Part shown: one piece after another, positions 35,972 to 43,869 of the stretch | Layout: each line of letters opens with the position of its first letter | Numbering within the stretch: position 1 is the first letter of the stretch | NCBI GenBank assembly: GCA_963767475.1 | Contig: CAVYEI010000006.1 | Coordinates: 1 to 64,000, forward strand | Reading direction: 5' to 3' | DNA length: 64,000 bases | Source of the DNA: WHSW01 sp963767475 | GTDB taxonomy: Bacteria; Actinomycetota; Thermoleophilia; Solirubrobacterales; 70-9 | The notes under the pieces: model-generated | Told to the model about the DNA's origin: nothing | Seen by the model: the letters and a program-made list of their open reading frames with translations, nothing else | The model's database searches: none | Program-made: the position numbers and the translations under genes

Positions 35972-36747
35972 GCGCCGAGCGGATCACCTACGTCGGCCAC
36001 GCGACCGTGCTGATCGAGCTCGGCGGCGCACGGCTGCTCACCGACCCGGTGCTGCGGCCACGGCTGCTGCGTGTGATCCACCGCCATCCGGCCGAGCCGG
36101 CACCCGGGGTGAGCGAGGCGATCGACGCGGTCCTGCTCTCGCATCTGCACCACGACCACCTCGACTTCCCGTCGCTGAAGCGTTTCGATCGCGCCACCCG
36201 CGTCGTCGTCCCCGTCGGTGCCGCGCCGACGCTCAGGCGCCGGGGCTTCACCAACGCGGTCGAGCTCGCCACCGGCGAGCGGATCGAGGTCGGGGGCGTC
36301 GAGATCATCGCCACCCCGGCGGTCCACGAGGGCCGGCGCTTCAAGCTCGGCCGCATGGTCGAGGCGGCGGGCTACGAGGTCGTGGCCGGCGAGCGCCGCG
36401 TCTACTTCGCCGGCGACACCGACCTGTTCGCCGAGATGGACCAGCTCGCCGGCCGCCTCGACGTCGCCCTGCTGCCGATCGCGGGTTGGGGGCCGAAGCT
36501 CGGCAAGGGGCACCTGAACCCCCGCACCGCGGCCGAGGCTGCGGCGCGGATCCGCCCGCGGGTCGTGATCCCGATCCACTGGGGCACGCTGATCCGCCGC
36601 GATCTGCGCCGGCGCGCCGATGAGTTCCTGGTCGAGCCGGCGCGCTGCTTCGCGGCTCAGCTCTCGGAGCTCGCCCCCGGGGTGGAGGTCTCGGTGCTCG
36701 AGCCCGGCGAGTCCTTCGACTTCTCGGACTTGCCCGACCCGCCCTGA
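35968..36747 (+). CDS. MBL-fold metal-dependent hydrolase, UlaG/NAPE-PLD-like
   Basis: 259 residues from GTG 35968. It opens ERITYVGHATVLIELGG (the GHxTxLIE start of this subgroup), then VLLSHLHHDHLDFPSLKR (HxHxDH), TPAVHEGRRF, VYFAGDTDLFAEM (Asp) and VIPIHWGTL (final His). This fits the UlaG/YycJ-like or NAPE-phospholipase-D-like branch; given the lipid-flippase-like neighbour a phospholipid substrate is possible but unproven. Its last 91 bases overlap the convergent gene at 36657, an unusually long tail-to-tail overlap. Confidence 0.85.
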   Translation: MSAERITYVGHATVLIELGGARLLTDPVLRPRLLRVIHRHPAEPAPGVSEAIDAVLLSHLHHDHLDFPSLKRFDRATRVVVPVGAAPTLRRRGFTNAVELATGERIEVGGVEIIATPAVHEGRRFKLGRMVEAAGYEVVAGERRVYFAGDTDLFAEMDQLAGRLDVALLPIAGWGPKLGKGHLNPRTAAEAAARIRPRVVIPIHWGTLIRRDLRRRADEFLVEPARCFAAQLSELAPGVEVSVLEPGESFDFSDLPDPP

Positions 36748-37163
36748 TCAGCCCCCGCCGCGGTGACCTCGATCCGGGCGATCGGCCGCTGCGCCTCGAC
36801 CAGGCGGACGACGAAGCTGCCGGTCTCCAGCGCCAGCAGGTCGAAATGCGCCGGGAAGTCCGGATCGACCTGCTCGAGATCGCCAAAGGCGGGGATCTCG
36901 ACCAGATCGGCGAGCTTCGCCGAGGTCACGGTGAGCTCGAGCTGGTCGCCGAGCCCGAGCTCGATCCGCTCCGGGGTGGGATCGCCGGCGGCGATCGCTC
37001 TCCGGATCAGCTCGCCCTCGGGTTGCGGGCGATCGGCGGTCGAGGTCGTCGAGCTCGACGATTCGTCGCCGGCGCCGTCGCGCTCGACCGGGAGCAGCGT
37101 CGCCAGGATGCTCGAGAGCACGAGCAGGACGAGCATCACCAAGATCAGCCGGCGGGCAGCCAC
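36657..37163 (-). CDS. Single-pass exported protein of unknown function
   Basis: 168 residues. It has an N-terminal hydrophobic anchor (about 4-25, RRLILVMLVLLVLSSILATLL), a Ser/Thr-rich linker (SSSSTTSTADRPQPEGE) and a beta-rich domain (about 60-132: RIELGLGDQLELTVTSAKL, HFDLLALETGSFVVRLVEA) that resembles a cupredoxin-like or EfeO-like fold without obvious metal Cys/His. The Ser/Thr/Lys tail (133-168) lies in the overlap with the MBL gene. Function unknown. Confidence 0.6.
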   Translation of the reverse strand: MAARRLILVMLVLLVLSSILATLLPVERDGAGDESSSSTTSTADRPQPEGELIRRAIAAGDPTPERIELGLGDQLELTVTSAKLADLVEIPAFGDLEQVDPDFPAHFDLLALETGSFVVRLVEAQRPIARIEVTAAGADQGGSGKSEKSKDSPGSSTETSTPGASSES

Positions 37164-37350
37164 CGGGTGAGCCTAGTGCTCGCGGTTCAGGCGGCCGGCG
37201 GTAGACGCTCGTACGAGGGGCTCGGCGTGCGTACGCGGGCTTTTCGGGACGAACGAACTAGGGGCTGACCCTCATCTAGACGGATGTACCCCCCATGCAC
37301 AGCTAAAGCTTCCTCCGGCCAGGACCGATAGCCCGCTTGAAGGCCAGTGC

Positions 37351-37442
37351 CCTCGGTGTAAAAGGCAAAACCGTCGTGAGGCGGGGTCGCAAAGCCACGG
37401 GGCTCCTTGCATAAGGGGGAGCAAGCCGGGTTACCACCGAGG
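37351..37442 (+). promoter_or_regulatory. Class I cyclic-di-GMP riboswitch (GEMM-I) upstream of pilA
   Basis: The closing stem P1 is a perfect 8-bp pair, CCTCGGTG (37351-37358) with CACCGAGG (37435-37442). Inside are the conserved GGCAAAACC and a hairpin CCGTC-GTGA-GGCGG with a GNRA tetraloop. The signature GTCGCAAAGCC follows, then a second helix rich in G and C and the closing GCCGGGTTACC. These are the hallmark strands of the GEMM-I aptamer (tetraloop and receptor, G and C that contact ligand). It ends 74 bases before the pilA start. Whether ligand turns expression up or down cannot be read for certain; the SD hairpin at 37503 suggests control of translation. Confidence 0.9.
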
Positions 37443-37502
37443 TCCACACAGACTTCGTCGGGTAGTGCCCGGGGCTCTGGCGCAAAGGCAAACGTGGGTA
37501 CC

Positions 37503-37515
37503 TAGGAGGTTCCTA
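37503..37515 (+). promoter_or_regulatory. Hairpin over the pilA Shine-Dalgarno site
   Basis: TAGGA-GGT-TCCTA forms a 5-bp stem with a 3-base loop and contains most of the AGGAGG ribosome binding site, ending 1 base before the pilA ATG. It sits downstream of the c-di-GMP aptamer and could be the expression platform, or could simply be a weak local fold. Confidence 0.4.
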
Positions 37516-37516
37516 A

Positions 37517-37972
37517 ATGCTCAACAAGCTCCGCGTCAGGGCCCAGAGCGAATCCGGCTTCACGCTGGTCGAGCTTCTGGTCGTGATGCTGATCATCGGC
37601 CTGCTGGCGGCGATCGCCATTCCGGCGTTCTTCAACCAGCGAAACAAGGCGCGTGACGCCGAGGCCAAGTCCGCGGTCAAGACCGCGCAGACGGCGATGG
37701 AGACATACGCCACTGACACGACCAACGGCCAGTACACGGGCGCGACCGTCGCCGCACTGACGACGATCGAGCCGTCGCTCGCCGGGGCCAATGGCCTGGC
37801 GCTGTCCGACGAGGCGAACGTCGCCGTCGTCCCGGGCGCCAACTCGTACTCGGTCTCCGTCCTCTCGGACGCTGGGAACCGTTTCTCGATCGAGCGCACC
37901 GGTGGCACCACGGTCTACAACTGTGTCACCGCCGGAACGTCCGGCTGCCCGACCGGCGGGCTCTGGAACTGA
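37517..37972 (+). CDS. pilA: Major type IV pilin PilA
   Basis: 151-residue prepilin. The leader of 14 residues ends in ESG, with the class III-like cleavage site G-FTLVELLVVMLIIGLLAAIA giving mature Phe1 and the conserved Glu5. The hydrophobic N-terminal helix is followed by RNKARDAEAKSAVKTAQTAMETYA and a variable beta domain ending with a Cys pair (YNCVTAGTSGCPTG) that would form the D-loop disulfide. ATG 37517 has AGGAGG 9 bases upstream. It is the only pilin gene under the riboswitch and before a strong terminator, so it is judged the major subunit. Processing by the PilD encoded at 41847 is expected. Confidence 0.95.
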   Translation: MLNKLRVRAQSESGFTLVELLVVMLIIGLLAAIAIPAFFNQRNKARDAEAKSAVKTAQTAMETYATDTTNGQYTGATVAALTTIEPSLAGANGLALSDEANVAVVPGANSYSVSVLSDAGNRFSIERTGGTTVYNCVTAGTSGCPTGGLWN

Positions 37973-38000
37973 TCAGCTGATATCGGTTTCGGGTGCATTG

Positions 38001-38031
38001 AAAGGGCGGGCCTTCGGGCCCGCCCTTTTTT
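38001..38031 (+). terminator. Strong intrinsic terminator after pilA
   Basis: AAAGGGCGGGCC-TTCG-GGCCCGCCCTTT is a perfect 12-bp stem with a UUCG loop, continuing into TTTTTT. It lies 28 bases after the pilA stop and separates pilA from the minor pilins, which therefore depend on read-through or another promoter. Confidence 0.95.
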
Positions 38032-38099
38032 GCTGCTCACAAACGGCTTGCTCAACCGGTTCAAGGGCCGTGCGGCGGATGCCGATCAAGGACATGCTG

Positions 38100-39440
38100 A
38101 TGAAGCAGGCGCGCGCCATCGTCAACGCACTGCGACACCGTGCTCACTCGGACGAGCGCGGCATCGCCCTGCCCGAGCTTCTCGTGAGCGCGATCGTGCT
38201 CGCTCTGATAGCCGGGGCCACGATCAGCTCCCTGATCGCAATCGGCACCACGAGCTCACAGGAGCGTTTCCGCGCTCAGGCACAGGCGATCGCGCAGGCC
38301 GATCAGGTCCGGGTCCGGGCGATGAAGATCTCCGACCTCGCCAACAGCTACTCGCACACGCGCACGGTCCGCAACGGACCGACCACGTTCACGGTCACGT
38401 CGACGGCTCAGTTCGTCACCGAGGCGAACCCGGCGACGACCTCGTGCACCGAGAACACTTCCAACACCGACTACATCAAGGTCCAGAGCTCGGTCACCTG
38501 GGGGTCGATCGGCGGCCGGCCGCCGGTGACGCTTGCCAGCCTGATCGCTCCGCCGACCGGCTCGACCGCGCCGACGCGCGGCTCGCTCCAGGTCTCGGTC
38601 ACGAACGCGGCCGGAGCGCCGCGGTCGGGGGTCGCGATCGCCGGCAGCGGGCCGACGACCTTCAGCGGGACGACCGCCAGCAACGGCTGCATCATCTTCG
38701 GCAACCTGCCGGTCGGCACCTACACGGTGACGCCGACGCTGGCCGGGGTTGTCGACCCGAACGGCCTCGCGCCGGCCCCGCAGACGGTGGACGTGATCGG
38801 CCAGTCGACGACGACGGTGGCGCTGCAGTACGACACCCCCGGCCGGATCACCGCGAACTTCCGCGTACGCATCTACGGCACCAGCGGCACGATCGCCCCC
38901 AACCAGCAGGCACGCGGAATCATGGTCTACAACACCGGCATGCAGACCCCGCGCTTCTTCGGCTCGGGGACGATGTTGACCAGCCAGACAACGTCTACGA
39001 CGTTGTTCCCGTTCACATCACCGCAAGCGGTGTACGCGGGGAGCTGCGCGGCGAACAATCCCAGTAGCGGTGCCGGGATCGTCAGCACCCCGCTCACGCC
39101 CGGGCAGGTCATAAACCCGCTGACCCCGGCGATCCAGCTCTTTCCGCTCTACCTCGACGTCTACAGGGGCAGCACGGCCACCGGCGCGAAGTCCGTCGGA
39201 GCCAACGTACGGATCGAGGATCTCGACTGCCCCGGAGTGGTCTACAACTTCGTCACCAACGCCTCCGGTCAGCTTCCGCTTCCCGGCCTCCCGTTCAGCG
39301 ACTACGAAGTCTGCGTACGAGGCCCGAGCACCAGCGGGACCCGGCGCGTGCTCGTCGCCTCGGTCGCGGTCAAGAGCCTCCTCGGCACCCAACTGAACGT
39401 CGCCCTCGCTCCCGGCTCGACCACACTGCAATGCACATGA
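38100..39440 (+). CDS. Minor pilin-like protein (PilV-like) with long extracellular part
   Basis: 446 residues from ATG 38100 (AAGG 8 bases upstream; ATG 38079 and 38094 are also in frame). It has a prepilin-like segment SDERG-IALPELLVSAIVLALIAG with Glu at mature position 5. The long exported region includes a carboxypeptidase-regulatory-like beta module (SLQVSVTNAAGAPRSGVAIAG then NGCIIFGNLPVGTYTVTP) and several Cys. It is much longer than usual pilins, so it may sit at the pilus tip or be a low-copy initiator. The gene overlaps the next by 10 bases. Confidence 0.75.
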   Translation: MKQARAIVNALRHRAHSDERGIALPELLVSAIVLALIAGATISSLIAIGTTSSQERFRAQAQAIAQADQVRVRAMKISDLANSYSHTRTVRNGPTTFTVTSTAQFVTEANPATTSCTENTSNTDYIKVQSSVTWGSIGGRPPVTLASLIAPPTGSTAPTRGSLQVSVTNAAGAPRSGVAIAGSGPTTFSGTTASNGCIIFGNLPVGTYTVTPTLAGVVDPNGLAPAPQTVDVIGQSTTTVALQYDTPGRITANFRVRIYGTSGTIAPNQQARGIMVYNTGMQTPRFFGSGTMLTSQTTSTTLFPFTSPQAVYAGSCAANNPSSGAGIVSTPLTPGQVINPLTPAIQLFPLYLDVYRGSTATGAKSVGANVRIEDLDCPGVVYNFVTNASGQLPLPGLPFSDYEVCVRGPSTSGTRRVLVASVAVKSLLGTQLNVALAPGSTTLQCT

Positions 39441-40156
39441 GGCGCCCCGGTCTCCATGTCCTGCGAAGCGAGCGCGGCATCTCCCTGCCGGAGCTTCTGG
39501 TCAGCGTGATGATGGGGACGCTGCTGATCGTCGCCGCGCTGACGTTGCTCACGGTCGTCAATCGGAGCTCGGCGCGACAGGTCGCCAGGGTGGACGCCAA
39601 TCAGCGGGCGCGCCCGGTGATGGACCGGATCATGGACGAGCTGCGCTCGACCTGCGTCAGCCGCGGCGTCGTGCCGGTGCTCGCGGGCTCGAGCGCGAGC
39701 TCGATCAGCTTCCTGCACCAGAGCGGCACCGCCGTCAGCCCCGTGCCCAACAGGCGCCAGATCACCCTCGCCGGCGGCACGCTGACCGAGACCGTGTACC
39801 CGGCGAGCCCGACGACGCCCGACGCCGCCGGTGTCTGGAGCTTCTCGCCGACTCCGAACCTCACCCGCCAGCTGCTGACGAACGTCGGCCTGGCGACGAT
39901 CAACGGAACGGCGAACACGCCCTTGTTCCAGTACTCCACCTATGTCAACGGCGTCAGCACGCCGGTGGTTCCGTCGCCGACTCTTACCGCCACCCAGGCG
40001 GCGGGCGTGGTCCAGGTCACGGTTTCGTTCGCCGCCTCGGCACTGAGAAACCCGACCGCCGACGCCAATGCCGCGATCAGCGTCCAGGACAGCGCGCTGT
40101 TGCGCTTCGGGCCCCCGAGCGAGCTCTCCACGAGCCCCAACCAGCCATGCACCTGA
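39431..40156 (+). CDS. Minor pilin-like protein (PilW-like)
   Basis: 241 residues. It has the prepilin signal RSERG-ISLPELLVSVMMGTLLIVAALTLL with Glu5, then VARVDANQRARPVMDRIMDEL, which resembles the PilW/PulJ start of the globular domain. ATG 39431 overlaps the upstream gene by 10 bases; a second ATG two codons later is possible. Together with the flanking genes it would form the tip complex that primes assembly. It ends with a single Cys (NQPCT). Confidence 0.78.
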   Translation: MHMRRPGLHVLRSERGISLPELLVSVMMGTLLIVAALTLLTVVNRSSARQVARVDANQRARPVMDRIMDELRSTCVSRGVVPVLAGSSASSISFLHQSGTAVSPVPNRRQITLAGGTLTETVYPASPTTPDAAGVWSFSPTPNLTRQLLTNVGLATINGTANTPLFQYSTYVNGVSTPVVPSPTLTATQAAGVVQVTVSFAASALRNPTADANAAISVQDSALLRFGPPSELSTSPNQPCT

Positions 40157-41781
40157 GGGCACGCCAAATTCTCTGCGCCGCCGCTCGCGACGAGGGCGGC
40201 TTCTCGCTCGCGATCGTGCTGATCGCGGGCTTGCTCGCGACGATGCTGGTGACGGTCTCGCTGACAGCGGCGCAGGGCGATCTGAACCTGACCCGCAACG
40301 ACCTCGACGAGAAGCGGGCCTATGAGGCGGCCCTCGCCGGGATCAACGACTACCAGTACCACCTCAACAGCGACACCAACTACTGGACGCTGTGCGCCTC
40401 GCCGCCGACGCCGCCGGCGAACGCGGTCAACCTCCAGGGATCGACGACCAAGCGCCTCGCCGTGCCCGGCGCGACCGGAACGACCCCGGGGACCTATGCG
40501 ATCGAGCTGCTTCGCGCGAGCACCAGCCCGGGCAGCGCCAACTGCAGCACCTCGGATCCGGCCGGGACGATGCTCGAGGGGGCCACCTCGGCGCAGCCTG
40601 GAACCTTCCGCATCAAATCGACCGGGTACGCCGGGGATTCGACGCAGTCGATCGTCGCGACGATGAAGCGCCGTAGCTTCCTTGACTACATCTACTTCAC
40701 CCAGCTCGAGACCTCGGATCCGGTCACCTACGGCGACGCGGCCACGATCGCCGGTGCCTACACGCAATGCACGAAGAAGGTCGGGCCGAACATGTCGACC
40801 GGCCGCTACGCCCAGCCGATTCCCGGGTCGTCGCAGTACTGCGACGTCATCCACTTTGCTGACAACGATGAGATCAACGGCCCGTTTCATACCAACGACG
40901 CGATCTGTACCGACAACGGCGCCACGTTCGGGCGGACGGCTGCCGACAGAATCGAGATTTCGACCCCGGCCAGCGCCAATGGTTCGCCACCCCTTAGCCC
41001 GTATTTCTGCGGGTCCTCCCCCAACATGATCGGCACGCTGGTCACGCCGGCGCCGGATCTGGAGCCGCCGCCGACGAACCAGAAGCTGGCGACGATTGCC
41101 GCCAGCGCCTATCAGTTCAGCGGCCAGACGACGATCGAGCTGACCAGCTCCAACATCCTGGTGACGCCGCGGGGCGCGAGCGGCGCGACGACGATGGCCT
41201 ATCCCGCCAACGGCGTGATCTACGTCAAGAACAGCACGTCCGGCGCCTGCTCGTCGGCGTACTCGCCGTTCACCGCCCTGACCAAGTCCAACACTTCGGA
41301 CGACAACTGCGGCAATGTTTACGTCAGGGGCACCTACAGCACGCAGAAGCTGACGATCGCGGCGGAGAACGACATCATCATCGAGTCTCACATCACCAAC
41401 AGCAGCACCGGCATCCTCGGACTGATCGCCAATAACTTTGTCCGCGTCTACCGCCCCTACCCGAGCCAGACCTCGCGTTCGAGCTGCGGCGACGGCACCG
41501 GCTCGTCGGCGACCACGAACATCAACATCGATGCCGCGATCCTGGCGATCCAGCATTCGTTCATCGTCGACCACTACAACTGCGGCAGCCAGCTTGGCGA
41601 CCTGAACATCGAGGGCGCGATCTCGCAGAAGTTCCGCGGCGCCGTCGGCACCAGCGGCGGCACCGGCTACCTCAAGGACTACAACTACGACTCGCGCCTG
41701 AGCTACTTCTCGCCGCCGTTCTTCCTCGAGCCCGTCGAGGCGTCCTGGGGCGTCCAGCGCCAGTCGCTCGACTACCCCTGA
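40147..41781 (+). CDS. PilX-like minor pilin/assembly protein, large
   Basis: 544 residues. The start has a prepilin-like EGG-FSLAIVLIAGLLATMLVTVSL segment with no Glu at mature position 5 (Ala there), as in PilX/GspK-type proteins. RNDLDEKRAYEAALAGINDYQYHL follows, typical of PilX N termini. The exported portion (about 60-544) has many Cys and long beta stretches (for example IIIESHITNSSTGILGLIANNFV), reminiscent of the polymer-forming or pilus-tip domains found in actinobacterial PilX-like proteins. It overlaps pilW-like by 10 bases. Confidence 0.72.
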   Translation: MHLRARQILCAAARDEGGFSLAIVLIAGLLATMLVTVSLTAAQGDLNLTRNDLDEKRAYEAALAGINDYQYHLNSDTNYWTLCASPPTPPANAVNLQGSTTKRLAVPGATGTTPGTYAIELLRASTSPGSANCSTSDPAGTMLEGATSAQPGTFRIKSTGYAGDSTQSIVATMKRRSFLDYIYFTQLETSDPVTYGDAATIAGAYTQCTKKVGPNMSTGRYAQPIPGSSQYCDVIHFADNDEINGPFHTNDAICTDNGATFGRTAADRIEISTPASANGSPPLSPYFCGSSPNMIGTLVTPAPDLEPPPTNQKLATIAASAYQFSGQTTIELTSSNILVTPRGASGATTMAYPANGVIYVKNSTSGACSSAYSPFTALTKSNTSDDNCGNVYVRGTYSTQKLTIAAENDIIIESHITNSSTGILGLIANNFVRVYRPYPSQTSRSSCGDGTGSSATTNINIDAAILAIQHSFIVDHYNCGSQLGDLNIEGAISQKFRGAVGTSGGTGYLKDYNYDSRLSYFSPPFFLEPVEASWGVQRQSLDYP

Positions 41782-41795
41782 CGCGGGCAGCTCCA

Positions 41796-41810
41796 CCCGG
41801 CTTCGCCGGG
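41796..41810 (+). other. GC hairpin between the pilX-like gene and pilD
   Basis: CCCGGC-TTC-GCCGGG is a perfect 6-bp stem with a 3-base loop, 14 bases after the pilX-like stop and with no U run. It may stall polymerase or protect mRNA ends. Confidence 0.35.
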
Positions 41811-41846
41811 CAGGGCTGACGCTTCCCGGGTCGAACGGAGACGCCT

Positions 41847-42608
41847 ATGGCGGCAGTCGCGATTGCCCTGTTCGTGCTCGGCGCCGTCATCGGCAGCTTC
41901 GTCACCGTCGTCGCCCACCGGCTGCCGCGGGGTGAGTCGTTCGTCGCCGGGCGTTCGCGCTGTCCCGATTGCGGCGCCCAGGTGGCCGCGCGCGACAACG
42001 TGCCGATCGTCTCCTGGCTGCTGCTCAGCGGACGCTGTCGCGTCTGTGGCGAGCCGATCTCCGCCCGGTACCCGCTGACCGAGGCGACGCTCGGCGGGCT
42101 CTGGGCCGCGACCTACCTGATCGTCGGTGACGAGGATCTCGCCGAGTTGGCGCTGGGCCTGATCTTCTGCACCGTGCTGCTCGCGATCACGCTCACCGAC
42201 CTCGAGCTGAAGCTGATCCCGAACGCGATCGTGCTCGCCGGCAGCGTGGCCGCGGTCGCGATCGTCGCCGCCACCGACGCCGGCGACCTCGGGCCGCGGG
42301 CGATCGCGGCCGCGATCGCCGGCGGCGGGCTGCTCCTGGTCGCGCTCGCCTATCCACGCGGAATGGGCATGGGGGACGTGAAGCTTGCGGCGATGATGGG
42401 ACTCTTCCTCGGGCGCGCGGTTGCACCGGCGCTGCTGGTCGGCTTCCTTGCCGGGTCGATCGTGGGGGTGTATCTGATCGCCCGCCATGGCTCCGAAGGC
42501 CGCAAACGCGCGATCCCGTTTGGGCCGTTTCTGGCGCTCGGGGGGATCGTCGGGCTCTGGTTCGGCGACGAGATCGTCGATTGGTATCTCGACACGTTCA
42601 CCGGCTAG
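41847..42608 (+). CDS. pilD: Prepilin peptidase / N-methyltransferase PilD
   Basis: 253-residue A24 aspartic peptidase with eight hydrophobic helices. The N-terminal part GSFVTVVAHRLPRGESFV precedes the zinc-binding tetracysteine CPDC (about 38-41) and CRVC (about 63-66) of the bifunctional enzymes. The catalytic Asp residues are in LTDLELKLIPN and GMGMGDVKLAAMMG. It cleaves pilin leaders (substrates: the four pilin-like genes just upstream) and methylates the new N terminus. It is 65 bases after the pilX-like gene. Confidence 0.95.
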   Translation: MAAVAIALFVLGAVIGSFVTVVAHRLPRGESFVAGRSRCPDCGAQVAARDNVPIVSWLLLSGRCRVCGEPISARYPLTEATLGGLWAATYLIVGDEDLAELALGLIFCTVLLAITLTDLELKLIPNAIVLAGSVAAVAIVAATDAGDLGPRAIAAAIAGGGLLLVALAYPRGMGMGDVKLAAMMGLFLGRAVAPALLVGFLAGSIVGVYLIARHGSEGRKRAIPFGPFLALGGIVGLWFGDEIVDWYLDTFTG

Positions 42609-42637
42609 CACCGCACGCCCAAAGCCGCGCCTGCGAT

Positions 42638-42693
42638 TTGGCGCTCTCGGCCCCAATCAAGGCTCAAGTTGAGCGCCAATTGCGCCGATTGGG
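42638..42693 (+). promoter_or_regulatory. Overlapping inverted repeats upstream of pilM (possible bistable leader)
   Basis: TTGGCGCTC (42638-42646) pairs perfectly with GAGCGCCAA (42671-42679). Inside or overlapping are GCTCAA-G-TTGAGC (42662-42674), CCCAATC (42652-42658) with GATTGGG (42687-42693), and CCAAT (42676-42680) with ATTGG (42688-42692). These stems exclude one another, which is what a switching 5' leader looks like. It does not match GEMM or any other riboswitch that I recognise. The 42609-42708 interval has no gene. Confidence 0.45.
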
Positions 42694-42708
42694 TGTCAGG
42701 ACGTCGCG

Positions 42709-43866
42709 GTGGCCGAATCACGGCCCTGGGCGCCCGCGCTACTTGAGATGAATCCCCTGAAAAAGAAGAATCCGCTGACGCAGCCGCTCGGGCGCCCGAA
42801 GCAGGTCGTCGGGCTCGATATCGAGGCCGGCAGCGTGGCAGCCACCGAGCTCAGCATCAACGGGGCGGTCACCGTCGAGCGCTTCGGCGTTTCGCCGCTC
42901 GCCGGCGGCGCCGTGCGCGACGGCGAGGTCCACGACCCGACCGCGGTCGGGGACGCGATCAAGGACCTGTTCGCGAGCCAGAAGTTCCCCCGCGACGTGC
43001 GCATCGGGATCGCGAACCAACGGGTGGCGGTGCGCATGATCCGTCTGCCGAAGATCGACGACACGGCCGAGCTCGAGGCGGCAGTCCGCTTCGCCGCTCA
43101 GGACCACATCCCGATGCCCCTCGAGCAGGCGGTGCTCGACTGGCAGGTGATCCCGTCCGCGCCCGGCGACGAAACGCCCGGGGTCGAAGTCGTGGCTGTG
43201 GCCGCGCGTCGCGAGATGCTCGCCGGCCTGATCGAGGCGGTCGAGCACGCCGGACTGCGCCTGACCGGCATCGACCATTCCGCCTTTGCGCTGATCCGCG
43301 CCCTCGTCCCCGCTGACCCCGCGGCACGGGCCGCCGCCGACCCGCTCGAGGCCGGCCCCGGCGCTCCGGGCGTCAACGGCCGTCTCTACTGCCATCTCGG
43401 CGACATCACCAACCTCGCCGTCGCACGCGACTCGTATTGCGTCTTCAGCCGCGTGCTCGGCTTCGGGATCGAGGGGATCGCCCAATCGCTGGCGGCGAGC
43501 AGCGGCCTCAATCTCGAACACGCCCGTCAGTGGCTGGTCCACGTTGGTCTCGAGACCCCCGCCGACGAGATCGAGGGCGACGCCGACACGGTCAAGTACA
43601 CCCGTGACGCGCTCACCGCCGGCGTCGCCACGCTCGTCGACGAGCTGCGGCGCTCGGTCGAGTACTACGCCGCACTCGAGCACTCGGTGCAGCTCGACGG
43701 TGTTGTCGTCGCCGGCGCGGGGACCGCGATCCCCGGCCTGGTCGCACGGCTCGAGCGCGAGATGCCGCTGCCGCTGGTCGCCTCGACGCCCGAAGCTCTT
43801 CGCAACGTCGCCGGCGCGGCCGCGGGACGCCTGACGCTCTCCTACGGCCTCGGGCTGGAGGAGTAG
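42709..43866 (+). CDS. pilM: Type IV pilus assembly protein PilM
   Basis: 385 residues (372 if ATG 42748 is used). The ATPase/actin-like fold is seen in VVGLDIEAGSVAATELSING (phosphate 1 motif), AELEAAVRFAAQDHIPMPLEQAVLDWQVI (PilM signature), AGLRLTGIDHSAFALIRAL, and the second phosphate and adenosine motifs near LYCHLGDITNLAVA and GVVVAGAGTAIPGL. GTG 42709 has AGGA 7 bases before it; the family core begins near 42748. PilM binds the PilN tail inside the membrane and links it to the motor. It is first in a tight run pilM-N-O-P. Confidence 0.92.
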   Translation: MAESRPWAPALLEMNPLKKKNPLTQPLGRPKQVVGLDIEAGSVAATELSINGAVTVERFGVSPLAGGAVRDGEVHDPTAVGDAIKDLFASQKFPRDVRIGIANQRVAVRMIRLPKIDDTAELEAAVRFAAQDHIPMPLEQAVLDWQVIPSAPGDETPGVEVVAVAARREMLAGLIEAVEHAGLRLTGIDHSAFALIRALVPADPAARAAADPLEAGPGAPGVNGRLYCHLGDITNLAVARDSYCVFSRVLGFGIEGIAQSLAASSGLNLEHARQWLVHVGLETPADEIEGDADTVKYTRDALTAGVATLVDELRRSVEYYAALEHSVQLDGVVVAGAGTAIPGLVARLEREMPLPLVASTPEALRNVAGAAAGRLTLSYGLGLEE

Positions 43867-43869
43867 GCG

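Noticed and set aside
37443..37500. Second GEMM-like aptamer (CGCAAAGGCAAACG near 37481)
   Set aside because: Only a short similarity to the core; the closing stems and the tetraloop hairpin are missing, so it is treated as expression platform.
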